In this document: in pieces, positions 1-9,489 of the stretch
Numbering within the stretch: the first letter of the stretch is position 1
Layout: each line of letters opens with the position of its first letter
Source: Allorhizobium borbori
GTDB taxonomy: Bacteria > Pseudomonadota > Alphaproteobacteria > Rhizobiales > Rhizobiaceae
Direction of reading: 5' to 3'
NCBI RefSeq assembly: GCF_014196535.1
Contig: NZ_JACIDU010000009.1
Span: 124,001-188,000, forward strand
DNA length: 64,000 nt
Translations under genes and position numbers: made by a program
Notes under the pieces: generated by a model
Database searches by the model: none
The model's input: the letters and a program-made list of their open reading frames with translations, nothing else
What the model was told of the DNA's origin: nothing

Positions 1-24
1 TAGACTAAAAGCACTTGGGAGATT

Positions 25-99
25 TGGAGCGGGCGAAGGGATTCGAACCCTCGACCCCAACCTTGGCAAGGTTGTGCTCTACCCCTGAGCTACACCCGC
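25..99 (-). tRNA. tRNA-Gly (anticodon GCC), copy 1
   Basis: On the minus strand a full cloverleaf can be drawn: acceptor GCGGGTG pairs with CGCCCGC (one G-T pair), a D-arm TAGCTCAGGGGTAGAGCA, anticodon stem CAACC/GGTTG with loop TTGCCAA giving anticodon GCC, a T-arm containing GGTTCGAATCC, and an encoded CCA end. It reads glycine GGC/GGU codons. An identical gene lies 290 bp upstream in its own direction of transcription. Confidence 0.97.
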
Positions 100-164
100 T
101 CATCAGTCCAAAGGCTCGGGGTAGATCGCTGAGCCTCGGGTCGGCGCGATGCGCTGACGGGGGC

Positions 165-193
165 TATATGGCCCAAGCCTTGAGCAAATGCAA
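165..193 (-). promoter_or_regulatory. Putative promoter of tRNA-Gly copy 1
   Basis: The minus strand shows TTGCAT, a 17-bp spacer, then CATATA, which fits a rhizobial housekeeping promoter (-35 TTGACA-like, -10 TATAAT-like). The same two hexamers with the same 17-bp spacer occur before the second tRNA copy although the spacer sequences differ, so selection on the boxes is likely. The inferred start lies about 60 nt before the mature tRNA 5' end. Confidence 0.55.
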
Positions 194-314
194 CAGGGAA
201 ATGTCGAAAATCGACATGCTTTTTCAGGAACAGAAAAAGCAGAGACAAAACGCAGAAAACCGAACTACGCCAACGGCATAGCATGTTTTTCAATAACATT
301 CACTTAGGAAGATT

Positions 315-389
315 TGGAGCGGGCGAAGGGATTCGAACCCTCGACCCCAACCTTGGCAAGGTTGTGCTCTACCCCTGAGCTACACCCGC
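315..389 (-). tRNA. tRNA-Gly (anticodon GCC), copy 2
   Basis: This is the same 75-nt sequence as copy 1, including the anticodon loop TTGCCAA and the encoded CCA. It lies upstream of copy 1 in the direction of transcription. Its 5' flank is a diverged duplicate of the copy 1 flank. Confidence 0.97.
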
Positions 390-455
390 TCATAAATCCG
401 AGGGCTCGGGGTAGATCGTTGAGCCCTGGGTCAGCGTGTTGCGCCGACGGGGGGC

Positions 456-484
456 TATATGACGCAAGGCCCTTTCAAATGCAA
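456..484 (-). promoter_or_regulatory. Putative promoter of tRNA-Gly copy 2
   Basis: On the minus strand TTGCAT and CATATA are separated by exactly 17 bp, as in the copy 1 promoter. The spacer differs at many positions between the two copies while both boxes are unchanged. Confidence 0.55.
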
Positions 485-618
485 CAGGGAATTCTCGAAA
501 ACATGCAGTTTTTTGAGCGTGGCCCGTCACAATGCCTGAAATACGGGCTTTTGCTTGCAGTCAAAAATGGCGCGCTTTATGGAGAACCACGCATTTCAGA
601 CTGCCGGACACTTCTGCC

Positions 619-1128
619 ATGACCGAGAAGACCCAGAAAACCGACCGTGACCTGTTCGACCTGTTCGACAGCCTCGGCATTGCCCATGAAACCCTGGAGC
701 ATGAGGCGGTCTTTACCGTCGGCGAATCGGAATGGCTGCGCGATGCCATTGCCGGCGCTCACACCAAGAACCTGTTCCTGCGCGACCGAAAGGACCGGCA
801 TTTCGTCGTCACCGTGGAAGAACGTGCGGTCGTCGATCTCAAGACCATCCACACGGTGATCGGCGCATCGGGCCGGGTTTCCTTCGGCAAGCCGGAAACC
901 ATGGTGAACTATCTTGGCGTCACGCCGGGCTCGGTGACGGTTTTCAGCGCGCTCTGTGATGCCGGGGGCAACGTCACCTTCGTGCTGGACGAAAGCCTGA
1001 TGGCCCACGACCGGATCACCGGTCATCCCCTGCGCAACACGGCAACGACTGCCGTCGCGCGCGACGATCTCATCCGCTTTCTTGAGGCAACCGGCCACAC
1101 GCCGCTTGTCTTGAAAGTGGCGGACTGA
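619..1128 (+). CDS. Prolyl-tRNA deacylase-like protein (YbaK/ProXp family)
   Basis: The 169-residue protein is a single YbaK/aminoacyl-tRNA-editing domain (about residues 20-165), with the family's central GASGRVSFGKPETM segment and the later VTPGSVTVF strand. Members of the ProXp-ala/PrdX branch hydrolyse alanine wrongly attached to tRNA-Pro in the cytoplasm. I place the start at ATG 619, because the open frame running further upstream (from 532) crosses the tRNA leader and has no family similarity. No strong Shine-Dalgarno is seen, so the start is moderately certain. It precedes the ybbN-like gene on the same strand by 51 bp and may be cotranscribed. The exact substrate cannot be read from sequence. 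Confidence 0.85.
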   Translation: MTEKTQKTDRDLFDLFDSLGIAHETLEHEAVFTVGESEWLRDAIAGAHTKNLFLRDRKDRHFVVTVEERAVVDLKTIHTVIGASGRVSFGKPETMVNYLGVTPGSVTVFSALCDAGGNVTFVLDESLMAHDRITGHPLRNTATTAVARDDLIRFLEATGHTPLVLKVAD

Positions 1129-1179
1129 CATACGATCTATGCGACAGAAAACCGGTAACGGCGAGGACAGGAGACAACC

Positions 1180-2160
1180 ATGAGCGGCCCGAACAATCCC
1201 TATAACGGCTCCTTCGGCGGCGGCCTCCACGGCACCGTCAATCTCGGTGGACAGTCCGCCGCTCCCGCCGCTGCCGGCAGTGATGTCATCAAGGATACGA
1301 CGACGTCGGCCTTCGGTCGCGACGTGATCGAGGAATCGAAGACGCAGCCGGTACTCGTCGATTTCTGGGCACCCTGGTGCGGCCCCTGCCGCCAGCTCGC
1401 GCCGGTCATCGAAAAGGTGGTGAAGGAAGCGGCCGGCAAGGTGAAGCTCGTCAAGCTCAACATTGACGACCACCCGGCCATTCCCGGCCAGCTCGGCATC
1501 CAGTCCATCCCCGCCGTTGTCGCCTTCGTCGGCGGCCAGCCCGTCGATGGCTTCATGGGCGCCGTGCCCGAAAGCCAGATCCGCCAGTTCATCGACAAGC
1601 TCGGCGGTGCCGGTGGCGCCGGCGACGAGCAGGCGGAAATCGATGCGGCACTGGACGAAGCCCAGACCCTGCTCGATGCCGGCGACATCAACAGCGCGGG
1701 CCAGCTTTTTGGCGCCGTTCTCCAGCACGCTCCGGAAAATCCGCGCGCGGTTGCTGGTATCGCCCGCTGCATGATCGAGGCCGGCCAGCATGAGCGCGCC
1801 CGCGATCTGCTGTCGAGCCTGCCGGAAGAAACCGCCAAGGATGCCGGCATTCAGGCCATTCTCAAGCAGATCGCGCAGATCGAGGAAGCCCGCAAGCTCG
1901 GCGACCCCGCAGCGCTGGAACATATGCTGGCGCTGAGCCCGGACGATCACGAATCGCGCATCAAGCTCGCCAAGATCCGTAATGTCGAAGGCCGGCGCGA
2001 TGAAGCTGCGGATCACCTGCTGCTCATCATGCGCAAGGACCGCACCTATGGCGACGACCTCGCCCGCAAGGAACTGGTGCAGTTCTTCGAAACCTGGGGG
2101 CCGAAGGACCCGGCAACGATCGCCGCGCGGCGCAAGATGTCGTCGATCCTCTTCTCCTGA
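1180..2160 (+). CDS. ybbN: YbbN-type thioredoxin-domain/TPR co-chaperone
   Basis: The N-terminal half (about residues 40-150) is a thioredoxin fold with an intact WCGPC active site (Trp66, Cys67, Cys70). The C-terminal half (about 155-320) is helical with TPR-like repeats containing ALDEAQTLLDAGD and MIEAGQHERARDLL. This thioredoxin plus TPR layout is that of E. coli YbbN/CnoX, a chaperone-holdase that hands substrates to GroEL or DnaK. Here, unlike E. coli YbbN, both active-site cysteines remain, so redox activity is possible. The 326-residue length matches rhizobial homologues. The start follows AGGACAGGAGACAACC. Next on the same strand comes the Lon-N protein, 77 bp away. Confidence 0.93.
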   Translation: MSGPNNPYNGSFGGGLHGTVNLGGQSAAPAAAGSDVIKDTTTSAFGRDVIEESKTQPVLVDFWAPWCGPCRQLAPVIEKVVKEAAGKVKLVKLNIDDHPAIPGQLGIQSIPAVVAFVGGQPVDGFMGAVPESQIRQFIDKLGGAGGAGDEQAEIDAALDEAQTLLDAGDINSAGQLFGAVLQHAPENPRAVAGIARCMIEAGQHERARDLLSSLPEETAKDAGIQAILKQIAQIEEARKLGDPAALEHMLALSPDDHESRIKLAKIRNVEGRRDEAADHLLLIMRKDRTYGDDLARKELVQFFETWGPKDPATIAARRKMSSILFS

Positions 2161-2237
2161 TACGTCGGGGCTTGCGGAACGCCTGCGACGCCCCAAATAG
2201 ACGTGGAGGATAAACGCAGTCATGCCGGGAGGCCGTT

Positions 2238-2912
2238 ATGAAGGTTGGCAACGCCAGATATGACGGACCGGATGATTTTCCGGAGATTGCGCCGGTGTTT
2301 CCGCTGACCGGCGCACTGCTTCTGCCTGGCAGCCACCTGCCGCTCAACGTGTTCGAACCGCGCTACATCGCACTGATGGATCACGCCATCGCCTCCAACC
2401 GGCTGGTCACGATGGTGCAACCCCGGCTGACGGAAACTGCGGGAGAAACGACCAATCCCGCACTCTGCGATGTCGGTTGCCTCGGGCGCATCACATCCTT
2501 TTCGGAAACCGGCGACGGGCGCTACATCGTTTCGCTGGCCGGCATCTGCCGCGTCCGGCTTCTCGAAGAGACAACGACGGGAGACGATCTGTTCCGCAGC
2601 ATTCGCATCCTGCCCTTTCTGTCGGATCTCGGCGTTGCCGGTGAGGAACCCGATGTCGACCGCAACGCACTGATGACCGTGTTCCGCGCCTATCTCGAGC
2701 AGCATCGGCTGGAAGCGGACTGGGAAAGCATCGAGCGGGCCGGCAATCTCGCGCTGGTCAATTCGCTGTGCATGATGTCGCCCTTCGGCGCGGCGGAAAA
2801 GCAGGCGCTGCTGGAAGCCGCGAGCCTCAAGGCGCGCTCGGCAACGCTCGTCGCCATGCTGGAAATGCTGGTGGCCCGCAGCCCCGGCACCCCGTCGAAC
2901 ACGCTGCAATAG
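2238..2912 (+). CDS. Lon N-terminal (LON) substrate-binding domain protein
   Basis: This 224-residue protein consists only of the Lon substrate-binding domain (PF02190 type). The hallmark [23 protein letters not shown] lies near residues 20-43 in two blocks, and CLGRITSF comes later. There is no AAA+ or protease domain. Such stand-alone proteins are common in alphaproteobacteria beside ybbN and trm112-like genes, and a proteostasis role is inferred. The start ATG 2238 follows GGGAGGCCGTT. The gene ends 10 bp before the Trm112-like gene, so the two are probably one transcript. Confidence 0.9.
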   Translation: MKVGNARYDGPDDFPEIAPVFPLTGALLLPGSHLPLNVFEPRYIALMDHAIASNRLVTMVQPRLTETAGETTNPALCDVGCLGRITSFSETGDGRYIVSLAGICRVRLLEETTTGDDLFRSIRILPFLSDLGVAGEEPDVDRNALMTVFRAYLEQHRLEADWESIERAGNLALVNSLCMMSPFGAAEKQALLEAASLKARSATLVAMLEMLVARSPGTPSNTLQ

Positions 2913-2922
2913 GACGATCGCA

Positions 2923-3111
2923 ATGGACGCCAGAACCTCGGAAGTAGACCCGAAACTGCTCGAACTGCTCGTCTGCCCGCTGACGAAGGGACACCTCCAC
3001 CTTGACCGGGAAAAGAGCGAACTGGTTTCGGAAAGCGCCCGCCTCGCCTATCCTATTCGCGACGGCGTGCCGATCATGCTGATTTCCGAAGCGCGCGAAC
3101 TGAAGGACTGA
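2923..3111 (+). CDS. Trm112-family small protein (YcaR-like)
   Basis: The 62-residue protein has the Trm112 core: [17 protein letters not shown], a central [18 protein letters not shown] and a short acidic tail. Eukaryotic and archaeal Trm112 activates several methyltransferases; the role of bacterial relatives is poorly defined. Only one cysteine of the usual zinc ligands is left (Cys18 of VCPLTKG), so this copy probably binds no zinc. The start follows AGGACGATCGC. It converges on the hydroxylase gene, with only 6 bp between the stop codons. Confidence 0.88.
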   Translation: MDARTSEVDPKLLELLVCPLTKGHLHLDREKSELVSESARLAYPIRDGVPIMLISEARELKD

Positions 3112-3117
3112 AAGGCT

Positions 3118-4335
3118 TCAGAGCGCCGTGCCTGCCAGAAGCCGCGGATCACCCGGCCCCGCGACACCCGCCGCCTGACCGATGAACCAAGACTTCAGCG
3201 CCGGCATGCGGTCCACGAGCCCGAGACCGAGATCACGCACAAGTCGCACCGGGCCGATATCGTTGGAGAAAAGCCGGTTCAGCACATCGGTTGTCACGCC
3301 CATGCGGAACGTGTCGAAACGCCGCCAGGTCTGGTAGCGTTCGAGAATGGCAAGCGAGCCGATGTCCAGCCCGAGCCTGTCGGCCTCCACCACGGTTTCC
3401 GCCAGCGCCGCCACATCCTTGAAGCCGAGATTGAGGCCCTGCCCGGAAATCGGATGGATGCCATGGGCGGCATCGCCCACCAGCGCAAAGCGCGGCGCGA
3501 CAAAAGCACGCGCCAGCGTCAGACCCAGCGGAAACGCCCGCTTGTCGCCCGCAACCCGCAAGGAGCCGAGCTTCTGGCCGAAGCGCCGCTCCAGCTCTTC
3601 CTCGAACAGGAAATCATCGCCCGCCACCAGCCGGTCGGCATCGGGCGTGCGCTCTGTCCAAACCAGCGATGAGCGATTACCCTTGAGCGGCAGAATGGCA
3701 AAGGGGCCGGCGGGCAGGAAATGCTCTTCGGCGACACCGTTATGCGGGCGCTCATGCTCCACCGTCGTCACGATCCCCGACTGGCCGTACTCCCAGCGGA
3801 TATGCTTGATTCCGGCCATGTCCCGCAGTTTCGAACGCACGCCATCGCAGGCGATCAGCAACCGCGTCGAGCGCTGTTCTCCGTTGGAGAGCGTCACTTC
3901 GGTCGATGCCTCGCCAGTGGAGAAGCCTGATACCGCCACACCATTGCGAACGGTGACGCCGAAACGGGCGCAGGCATCGAGCAGCGCGCCGACCATGGCG
4001 ACATTGGGCACCATGTGGGCAAAGGGTTCACCCGCCGCGCCCGCCTCGCCGTCGAAGGTCAGGAAAACGGGGCGCACGGGATCACCCGTCTGCGAATCGG
4101 TAATCACCATCTTCTCGATTGGCTGCGCTTCCGGCAGGATCGCCTGCCAGGCGCCCAGCACGTCCAGCATGCGCGAAGCCGCAGCAATGATGGCGGAGGC
4201 GCGCGGATCGCGCCGCCACGCGTCTTCGGGCGCAATTTCAACCACTTCGACGGCAAGATGCGGCGCAGCCTGCTTGATCGCCGCGGCCACGGCAAGGCCC
4301 ACATATCCGCCACCGGCGACCAGAATATCGAGCAT
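3118..4335 (-). CDS. UbiH/UbiF/COQ6-family FAD-dependent hydroxylase
   Basis: This 405-residue flavoprotein has three FAD fingerprints in order: an N-terminal Rossmann motif ILVAGGGYVGLAV, the DG motif LIACDGVRSKLR near 160, and GDAAHGIHPISGQGLNLG near 290. This is the UbiH/Coq6 family, which hydroxylates the ring of ubiquinone precursors. Alphaproteobacteria often carry UbiL or UbiM versions that act on more than one ring position, so the exact position cannot be assigned. I start at ATG 4335, preceded by GAGAGGAACGAC; a longer frame from 4392 adds 19 unrelated residues. It is divergent from glnK across a 424-bp gap. Confidence 0.88.
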   Translation of the reverse strand: MLDILVAGGGYVGLAVAAAIKQAAPHLAVEVVEIAPEDAWRRDPRASAIIAAASRMLDVLGAWQAILPEAQPIEKMVITDSQTGDPVRPVFLTFDGEAGAAGEPFAHMVPNVAMVGALLDACARFGVTVRNGVAVSGFSTGEASTEVTLSNGEQRSTRLLIACDGVRSKLRDMAGIKHIRWEYGQSGIVTTVEHERPHNGVAEEHFLPAGPFAILPLKGNRSSLVWTERTPDADRLVAGDDFLFEEELERRFGQKLGSLRVAGDKRAFPLGLTLARAFVAPRFALVGDAAHGIHPISGQGLNLGFKDVAALAETVVEADRLGLDIGSLAILERYQTWRRFDTFRMGVTTDVLNRLFSNDIGPVRLVRDLGLGLVDRMPALKSWFIGQAAGVAGPGDPRLLAGTAL

Positions 4336-5098
<763 letters not shown>

Positions 5099-5120
5099 GG
5101 CGTCAGGGGGTATAGTATCC

Positions 5121-6446
5121 ATGCTTAAGAATTTCAAACTCGTAACCGGACTTGCGCTGGCTTCCGCCGCGCTTGCCATGCCGGCATTCGCCCAGGACGC
5201 CGCTGCTGCCGCTCCGGTTCCGGAAAAGGCCGACACCGCCTTCATGTACCTCGCCACGATCCTCGTGCTGCTGATGACGGTTCCGGGCCTTTCGCTGTTC
5301 TACGGCGGTCTGGTTCGTTCCAAGAACATGGTCTCCGTCCTGATGCAGACCACGGTCATTCCGGCCGCCCTGATGATCGTCTGGGTCGTCTACGGCTACT
5401 CCTTCGCCTTCGGCGGCTCCGAAAGCCCCTTCTTCGGCGGCTTCGCCAAGCTTTTCCTGTCGGGCGTGACGGGCGAAAGCACCTCCGCCACCTTCTCTGA
5501 AGGCGTCGTGATCTACGAATACACCTTCATCGCCTTCCAGATGACGTTCGCCGCGATCACGCCGGCCCTCATCATCGGCGCCTTCGCAGAACGCATCAAG
5601 TTCGCGGCTGCCGTCCTGTTCTGCATCCTGTGGGCCACCTTCGTCTACTTCCCGATCGCCCACATGGTCTGGGATGCCAACGGCTACATCTTCGGCCTCG
5701 GCGCTCTCGACTTCGCTGGCGGCACGGTCGTTCACATCAACGCCGGTATTGCCGGTCTGGTTGGCGCGATCATGGTCGGCAAGCGTACTGGCTACGGCAA
5801 GGACAACATGGCTCCGCACTCGCTGACCATGACCCTCATCGGCGGCGCTCTCCTGTGGTTCGGCTGGTTCGGCTTCAACGCCGGCTCCAACCTGGAAGCT
5901 TCGGGCGGTGCCGTTCTCGCCACCATCAACACCTTCCTGGCGACCGCTGGCGCCATCGTTTCCTGGTCGCTGGTTGAAAGCCTGACCCGCGGCAAGGCTT
6001 CGCTGCTCGGCGCCGTCTCGGGCATGATCGCCGGCCTCGTTGCCATCACCCCGGCTGCCGGCTCGGTTGGCCCGATCGGCGCCATCGTCCTCGGCCTGAT
6101 CGTCTCGCCGATCTGCTACTTCTTCGTTGCCGTCGTGAAGGCCAAGTTCGGCTATGACGACAGCGCCGACGTCTTCGGCGTACACGGCGTGGGCGGCATC
6201 ATCGGCGCTCTCGGCACCGGCATCTTCACCGCTCCGTCGCTCGGCGGCACGGGCAAGGAAGACTTCTCGATCGCCAGCCAGCTGTGGATCCAGTTCGTCG
6301 CCGTTGCCATCACGATCGTCTGGGGCGTCATCGTCTCGGCCATCCTCTACAAGGTTGTCGACCTCATCGTCGGTCTGCGCGTCTCGGTCGAAGCCGAACG
6401 CGAAGGTCTCGACCTGTCGTCCCACGGCGAAACGGCTTACCACTAA
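5121..6446 (+). CDS. amtB: Ammonium transporter AmtB
   Basis: The 441-residue inner-membrane protein begins with a cleavable signal peptide ending near AMPAFAQ (about residue 24), then the Amt/Rh core of 11 membrane helices. Family marks include VPGLSLFYGGLVRSKN, the FAGGTVVHINAG pore segment with the first pore histidine, and DSADVFGVHGVGGIIGALGTG with the second. It conducts ammonium under low external nitrogen and forms a complex with GlnK, encoded just upstream. The start follows AGGGGGTATAGTATCC. The frame extends upstream across glnK without family support. Confidence 0.97.
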   Translation: MLKNFKLVTGLALASAALAMPAFAQDAAAAAPVPEKADTAFMYLATILVLLMTVPGLSLFYGGLVRSKNMVSVLMQTTVIPAALMIVWVVYGYSFAFGGSESPFFGGFAKLFLSGVTGESTSATFSEGVVIYEYTFIAFQMTFAAITPALIIGAFAERIKFAAAVLFCILWATFVYFPIAHMVWDANGYIFGLGALDFAGGTVVHINAGIAGLVGAIMVGKRTGYGKDNMAPHSLTMTLIGGALLWFGWFGFNAGSNLEASGGAVLATINTFLATAGAIVSWSLVESLTRGKASLLGAVSGMIAGLVAITPAAGSVGPIGAIVLGLIVSPICYFFVAVVKAKFGYDDSADVFGVHGVGGIIGALGTGIFTAPSLGGTGKEDFSIASQLWIQFVAVAITIVWGVIVSAILYKVVDLIVGLRVSVEAEREGLDLSSHGETAYH

Positions 6447-6492
6447 GCCGCACCGGCAACGGTCTCCCTTCCGGAACCGCATCGACAATCGG

Positions 6493-6518
6493 GGGCGCCG
6501 TTCATCCGGCGCCCTTTT
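6493..6518 (+). terminator. Rho-independent terminator after amtB
   Basis: GGGCGCCG (6493-6500), a 6-nt loop and CGGCGCCC (6507-6514) form a perfect 8-bp stem followed by TTTT. It lies 47 bp after the amtB stop. Confidence 0.8.
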
Positions 6519-6556
6519 CCAATCCCGTCGTAGCCTGCAGCACGCGTGGCTACATT

Positions 6557-6588
6557 GGCCCGGACCTCTGGTTCCGGGCCTTTTTTTT
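6557..6588 (+). terminator. Second strong terminator before ftsK
   Basis: GGCCCGGA (6557-6564), an 8-nt loop and TCCGGGCC (6573-6580) make a perfect 8-bp stem followed by eight T residues. Together with the hairpin at 6493 it gives tandem insulation of glnK-amtB from ftsK. Confidence 0.9.
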
Positions 6589-6634
6589 GCGTTGGCCCCC
6601 TGCCCCGCCGTAAAGATTGCGTTTTCATGGATGG

Positions 6635-6649
6635 TTAATGCGCCTTTAA
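6635..6649 (+). promoter_or_regulatory. Putative CtrA binding site upstream of ftsK
   Basis: The sequence is TTAA-TGCGCCT-TTAA, an exact match to the alphaproteobacterial CtrA consensus TTAA-N7-TTAA, embedded in a slightly larger GGTTAA...TTAACC palindrome. It lies 85 bp before the ftsK start codon. CtrA is the master cell-cycle regulator and controls division genes in Caulobacter and rhizobia. Binding is inferred from the motif and its position. Confidence 0.55.
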
Positions 6650-6733
6650 CCGTCATGCGGTTAGTCTGCGGCTGAATCGGGTGCTGCGACAGCGTGTCTG
6701 CGGCAGCACCACCCCGGAAACAGGGCTGGCAAC

Positions 6734-9370
6734 ATGGCAAAAAGTCATACGGCGAACCTCGGTCGCCAATCCGCGCGTTTCGTCTTCACGGCGTTCCTGT
6801 GGCGGCAAATTCGCGTCTTTACGGGCTTCGCCATCTTCATCGCACTGGCTCTCGGCGTCGCGGCATTGGCGACGTGGAACATCGATGACCCCAGCCTTTC
6901 GCATGCCACCGGCACGGAACCCGTCAACATTCTCGGTATCGGCGGCGCCTTCTTCGCCGATGGGTTCATGCAACTGTTCGGCCTGGCCGGCGTCGTCATC
7001 CTTTTGCCTGCGCTCGCCTGGTCACTGTCCCTTATCAGTGGCCGCCGCATCAACCGCCTGCCGACCCGGATTGCCTCCTGGGGGCTTGGGGCGCTGCTGG
7101 CCGCCGCCGCCGCCGGCTGCATGCCCGCACCGCAGACATGGCCACTGCCGAATGGCATTGGCGGCGTGGCCGGCGATCTCATCCTGCGCTTCCCCGCCCT
7201 TTTCATCGGCGCCTATCCGTCCGGCACCGGGGCCATCGTCATCGGTTCGACCATGGCTCTGCCCGCCATCTGGTTCCTGCTCATCGCCTCCGGCCTTGTC
7301 GGGCGCGAGCCCGAACTGCATCTGCCCGCCGTCGAGGAGGAGCCTGTTCGCCCCGGCAAGGCACGCTCCCTGCGTGAGATGGAAGCCGAGAACGACGATC
7401 CGCATCCCTTCATCATGCTGATTGCCGGCGCCACCACCCATATCTGGTACACGATGCAGGCCCGTCTTCGTCGCCTGACGGGGTTCGAATTCAGCCGTCG
7501 CAAGGCAGATATCGACGCCCCCTACGATTTCAACGAGGATGAATTCGGCACGCTGAACGAACCGGTTCGCGCCAAGGGAACGCCCGACACGCGCAGCGAA
7601 CCGAGCCTTGAGCGCGATACGCATCAGAACCGTCGCGTGCTGACACCGCCACCGGTCTCCCCTGGCGCCCGCGCGGATGTCGATGATCCGCCCTTCGATG
7701 ACGACGACCGCTTTGCGCGCCACCCGGCGGACATCCTTGTCGATGAAGACGACGAGTGGGACCACCCGGCGGCTTCGGCCCGCTCAGAACCCGCAGCGCG
7801 TTCGCGGCCCATTTCGGCTGCGCCGGAAAGTTTCCGCACCTCCTCCGCCGATGGCTTCACGCTGCCGTCCGTGCAGCTTCTGGCTGAACCGAAAAACGTC
7901 AAGCGCGATGCGACGCTTACCGCCGATGCTCTGGACCAGAATGCCCGCATGCTGGAAAGCGTTCTCGAGGATTTCGGCGTCCGCGGCGAAATCCTGCATG
8001 TGCGTCCCGGTCCGGTCGTGACCCTTTACGAACTCGAACCGGCCCCCGGCATCAAGTCATCGCGCGTCATCGGCCTCGCCGACGACATCGCCCGCTCCAT
8101 GAGTTCGATTGCCGCACGCGTCGCCGTGGTGCCCGGCCGCAACGCCATCGGCATCGAACTGCCGAACCGGTCACGCGAAACTGTGTTCCTGCGGGAACTG
8201 ATCGACAACCGTGATTTCGACGGCTCCAAGGCCAAGCTCGCCATCACGCTGGGCAAGACCATCGGCGGCGAACCGGTCATCGCCGATCTCGCCAAGATGC
8301 CCCACCTTCTGGTCGCCGGCACCACCGGTTCGGGCAAGTCGGTCGCCATCAACACGATGATCCTATCCTTGCTCTATCGCATGACGCCGGAGCAGTGCCG
8401 CCTGATCATGATCGACCCGAAGATGCTCGAACTCTCGGTCTATGACGGCATTCCGCATCTGTTGACCCCCGTTGTCACCGATCCCAAGAAGGCCGTCGTG
8501 GCCCTGAAATGGGCGGTGCGCGAGATGGAAGAGCGCTACAAGAAGATGTCGAAGATCGGCGTGCGCAACATCGACGGCTTCAACAGCCGCGTGGAACAGG
8601 CGCTGGCGAGGGGCGAGGTTCTGAACCGCACCGTGCAGACCGGCTTCGACCGTCAGACAGGCGAGGCGATCTACGAGACCGAAGAATTCGATCTGGAACC
8701 CATTCCCTATATCGTCGTCATCATCGACGAAATGGCCGACCTGATGATGGTGGCCGGCAAGGATATCGAAGGCGCCGTGCAGCGGCTTGCCCAGATGGCG
8801 CGCGCGGCCGGTATCCATGTCATCATGGCCACCCAGCGCCCTTCGGTCGATGTCATCACCGGCACGATCAAGGCGAACTTCCCCACCCGCATTTCCTTCC
8901 AGGTGACCTCGAAGATCGACAGCCGCACCATTCTCGGCGAACAGGGTGCCGAGCAGCTTCTCGGCATGGGCGACATGCTCTACATGGCCGGCGGCGGACG
9001 CATCCAGCGCGTTCACGGCCCCTTCGTGTCCGACACCGAAGTCGAGGAGATCGTCGCCTACCTGAAGACGCAAGGGGCGCCGCAATATCTTGAAGCCGTG
9101 ACAGCCGATGACGACGAAGAAGGCGGCCACGGCCCGGCCGGCACCGGCAATCTCGCCGGCTCCGACGACCCCTACGATCAGGCCGTTGCCATCGTTCTGC
9201 GCGACGGCAAGGCGTCCACTTCCTATATCCAGCGACGCCTCGGCATTGGCTACAACCGCGCCGCCTCGCTCATCGAGCGCATGGAACAGGAAGGGCTGAT
9301 CGGCCCCGCCAACCATGCCGGCAAGCGGGAAATCCTCGTTCCGACGGAAGCAGACGTGCTCGACCGATAA
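6734..9370 (+). CDS. ftsK: DNA translocase FtsK
   Basis: The 878-residue protein has an N-terminal membrane region (about four helices, residues 20-200), an acidic and proline-rich linker (about 210-390), a RecA-like motor with Walker A GTTGSGKS (near 535) and Walker [13 protein letters not shown] (near 660), and a C-terminal winged-helix gamma domain around [25 protein letters not shown] (near 820-850). FtsK sits at the division septum, pumps chromosome ends and activates XerCD at dif. The length is typical for rhizobia and shorter than E. coli. The ATG at 6734 has weak SD (GGGCTGGCAAC). A CtrA-type site lies upstream. The next gene, lolA-like, starts 119 bp downstream. Confidence 0.97.
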   Translation: MAKSHTANLGRQSARFVFTAFLWRQIRVFTGFAIFIALALGVAALATWNIDDPSLSHATGTEPVNILGIGGAFFADGFMQLFGLAGVVILLPALAWSLSLISGRRINRLPTRIASWGLGALLAAAAAGCMPAPQTWPLPNGIGGVAGDLILRFPALFIGAYPSGTGAIVIGSTMALPAIWFLLIASGLVGREPELHLPAVEEEPVRPGKARSLREMEAENDDPHPFIMLIAGATTHIWYTMQARLRRLTGFEFSRRKADIDAPYDFNEDEFGTLNEPVRAKGTPDTRSEPSLERDTHQNRRVLTPPPVSPGARADVDDPPFDDDDRFARHPADILVDEDDEWDHPAASARSEPAARSRPISAAPESFRTSSADGFTLPSVQLLAEPKNVKRDATLTADALDQNARMLESVLEDFGVRGEILHVRPGPVVTLYELEPAPGIKSSRVIGLADDIARSMSSIAARVAVVPGRNAIGIELPNRSRETVFLRELIDNRDFDGSKAKLAITLGKTIGGEPVIADLAKMPHLLVAGTTGSGKSVAINTMILSLLYRMTPEQCRLIMIDPKMLELSVYDGIPHLLTPVVTDPKKAVVALKWAVREMEERYKKMSKIGVRNIDGFNSRVEQALARGEVLNRTVQTGFDRQTGEAIYETEEFDLEPIPYIVVIIDEMADLMMVAGKDIEGAVQRLAQMARAAGIHVIMATQRPSVDVITGTIKANFPTRISFQVTSKIDSRTILGEQGAEQLLGMGDMLYMAGGGRIQRVHGPFVSDTEVEEIVAYLKTQGAPQYLEAVTADDDEEGGHGPAGTGNLAGSDDPYDQAVAIVLRDGKASTSYIQRRLGIGYNRAASLIERMEQEGLIGPANHAGKREILVPTEADVLDR

Positions 9371-9489
9371 TCGGCTGAAGTGCTTCCCATCGCCCCCGTT
9401 GCGCGTGCTATAGATGCGCGCGACGGATTCGGTCGGGCCGTCACGAAGACGCCGCGTTTTGCTTCCAAAAGGAGGCAAAGGAGACAGGA

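Larger units (their letters stand above)
14..500. repeat. Tandem duplication of a tRNA-Gly gene with its promoter
   Basis: About 200 bp at 14-210 is repeated at 303-500. Identity is complete across the tRNA, moderate across the leader (shared GGCTCGGGGTAGATCG and CTATATG blocks), and fades just beyond the -35 box. The repeat period is about 290 bp. The remaining bases at 211-302 and 501-618 hold no feature I can support beyond the prdX-like gene's leader. Confidence 0.8.

Noticed and set aside
577-2223. Very long minus-strand frame opposite the deacylase and ybbN genes
   Set aside because: High-GC codon bias on the plus strand keeps the opposite frame open. Real, well-matched genes occupy the plus strand.
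5103-6740. 545-codon minus-strand frame opposite amtB
   Set aside because: It is an antisense shadow of amtB with Asp/Glu/Arg-heavy composition and no homology.
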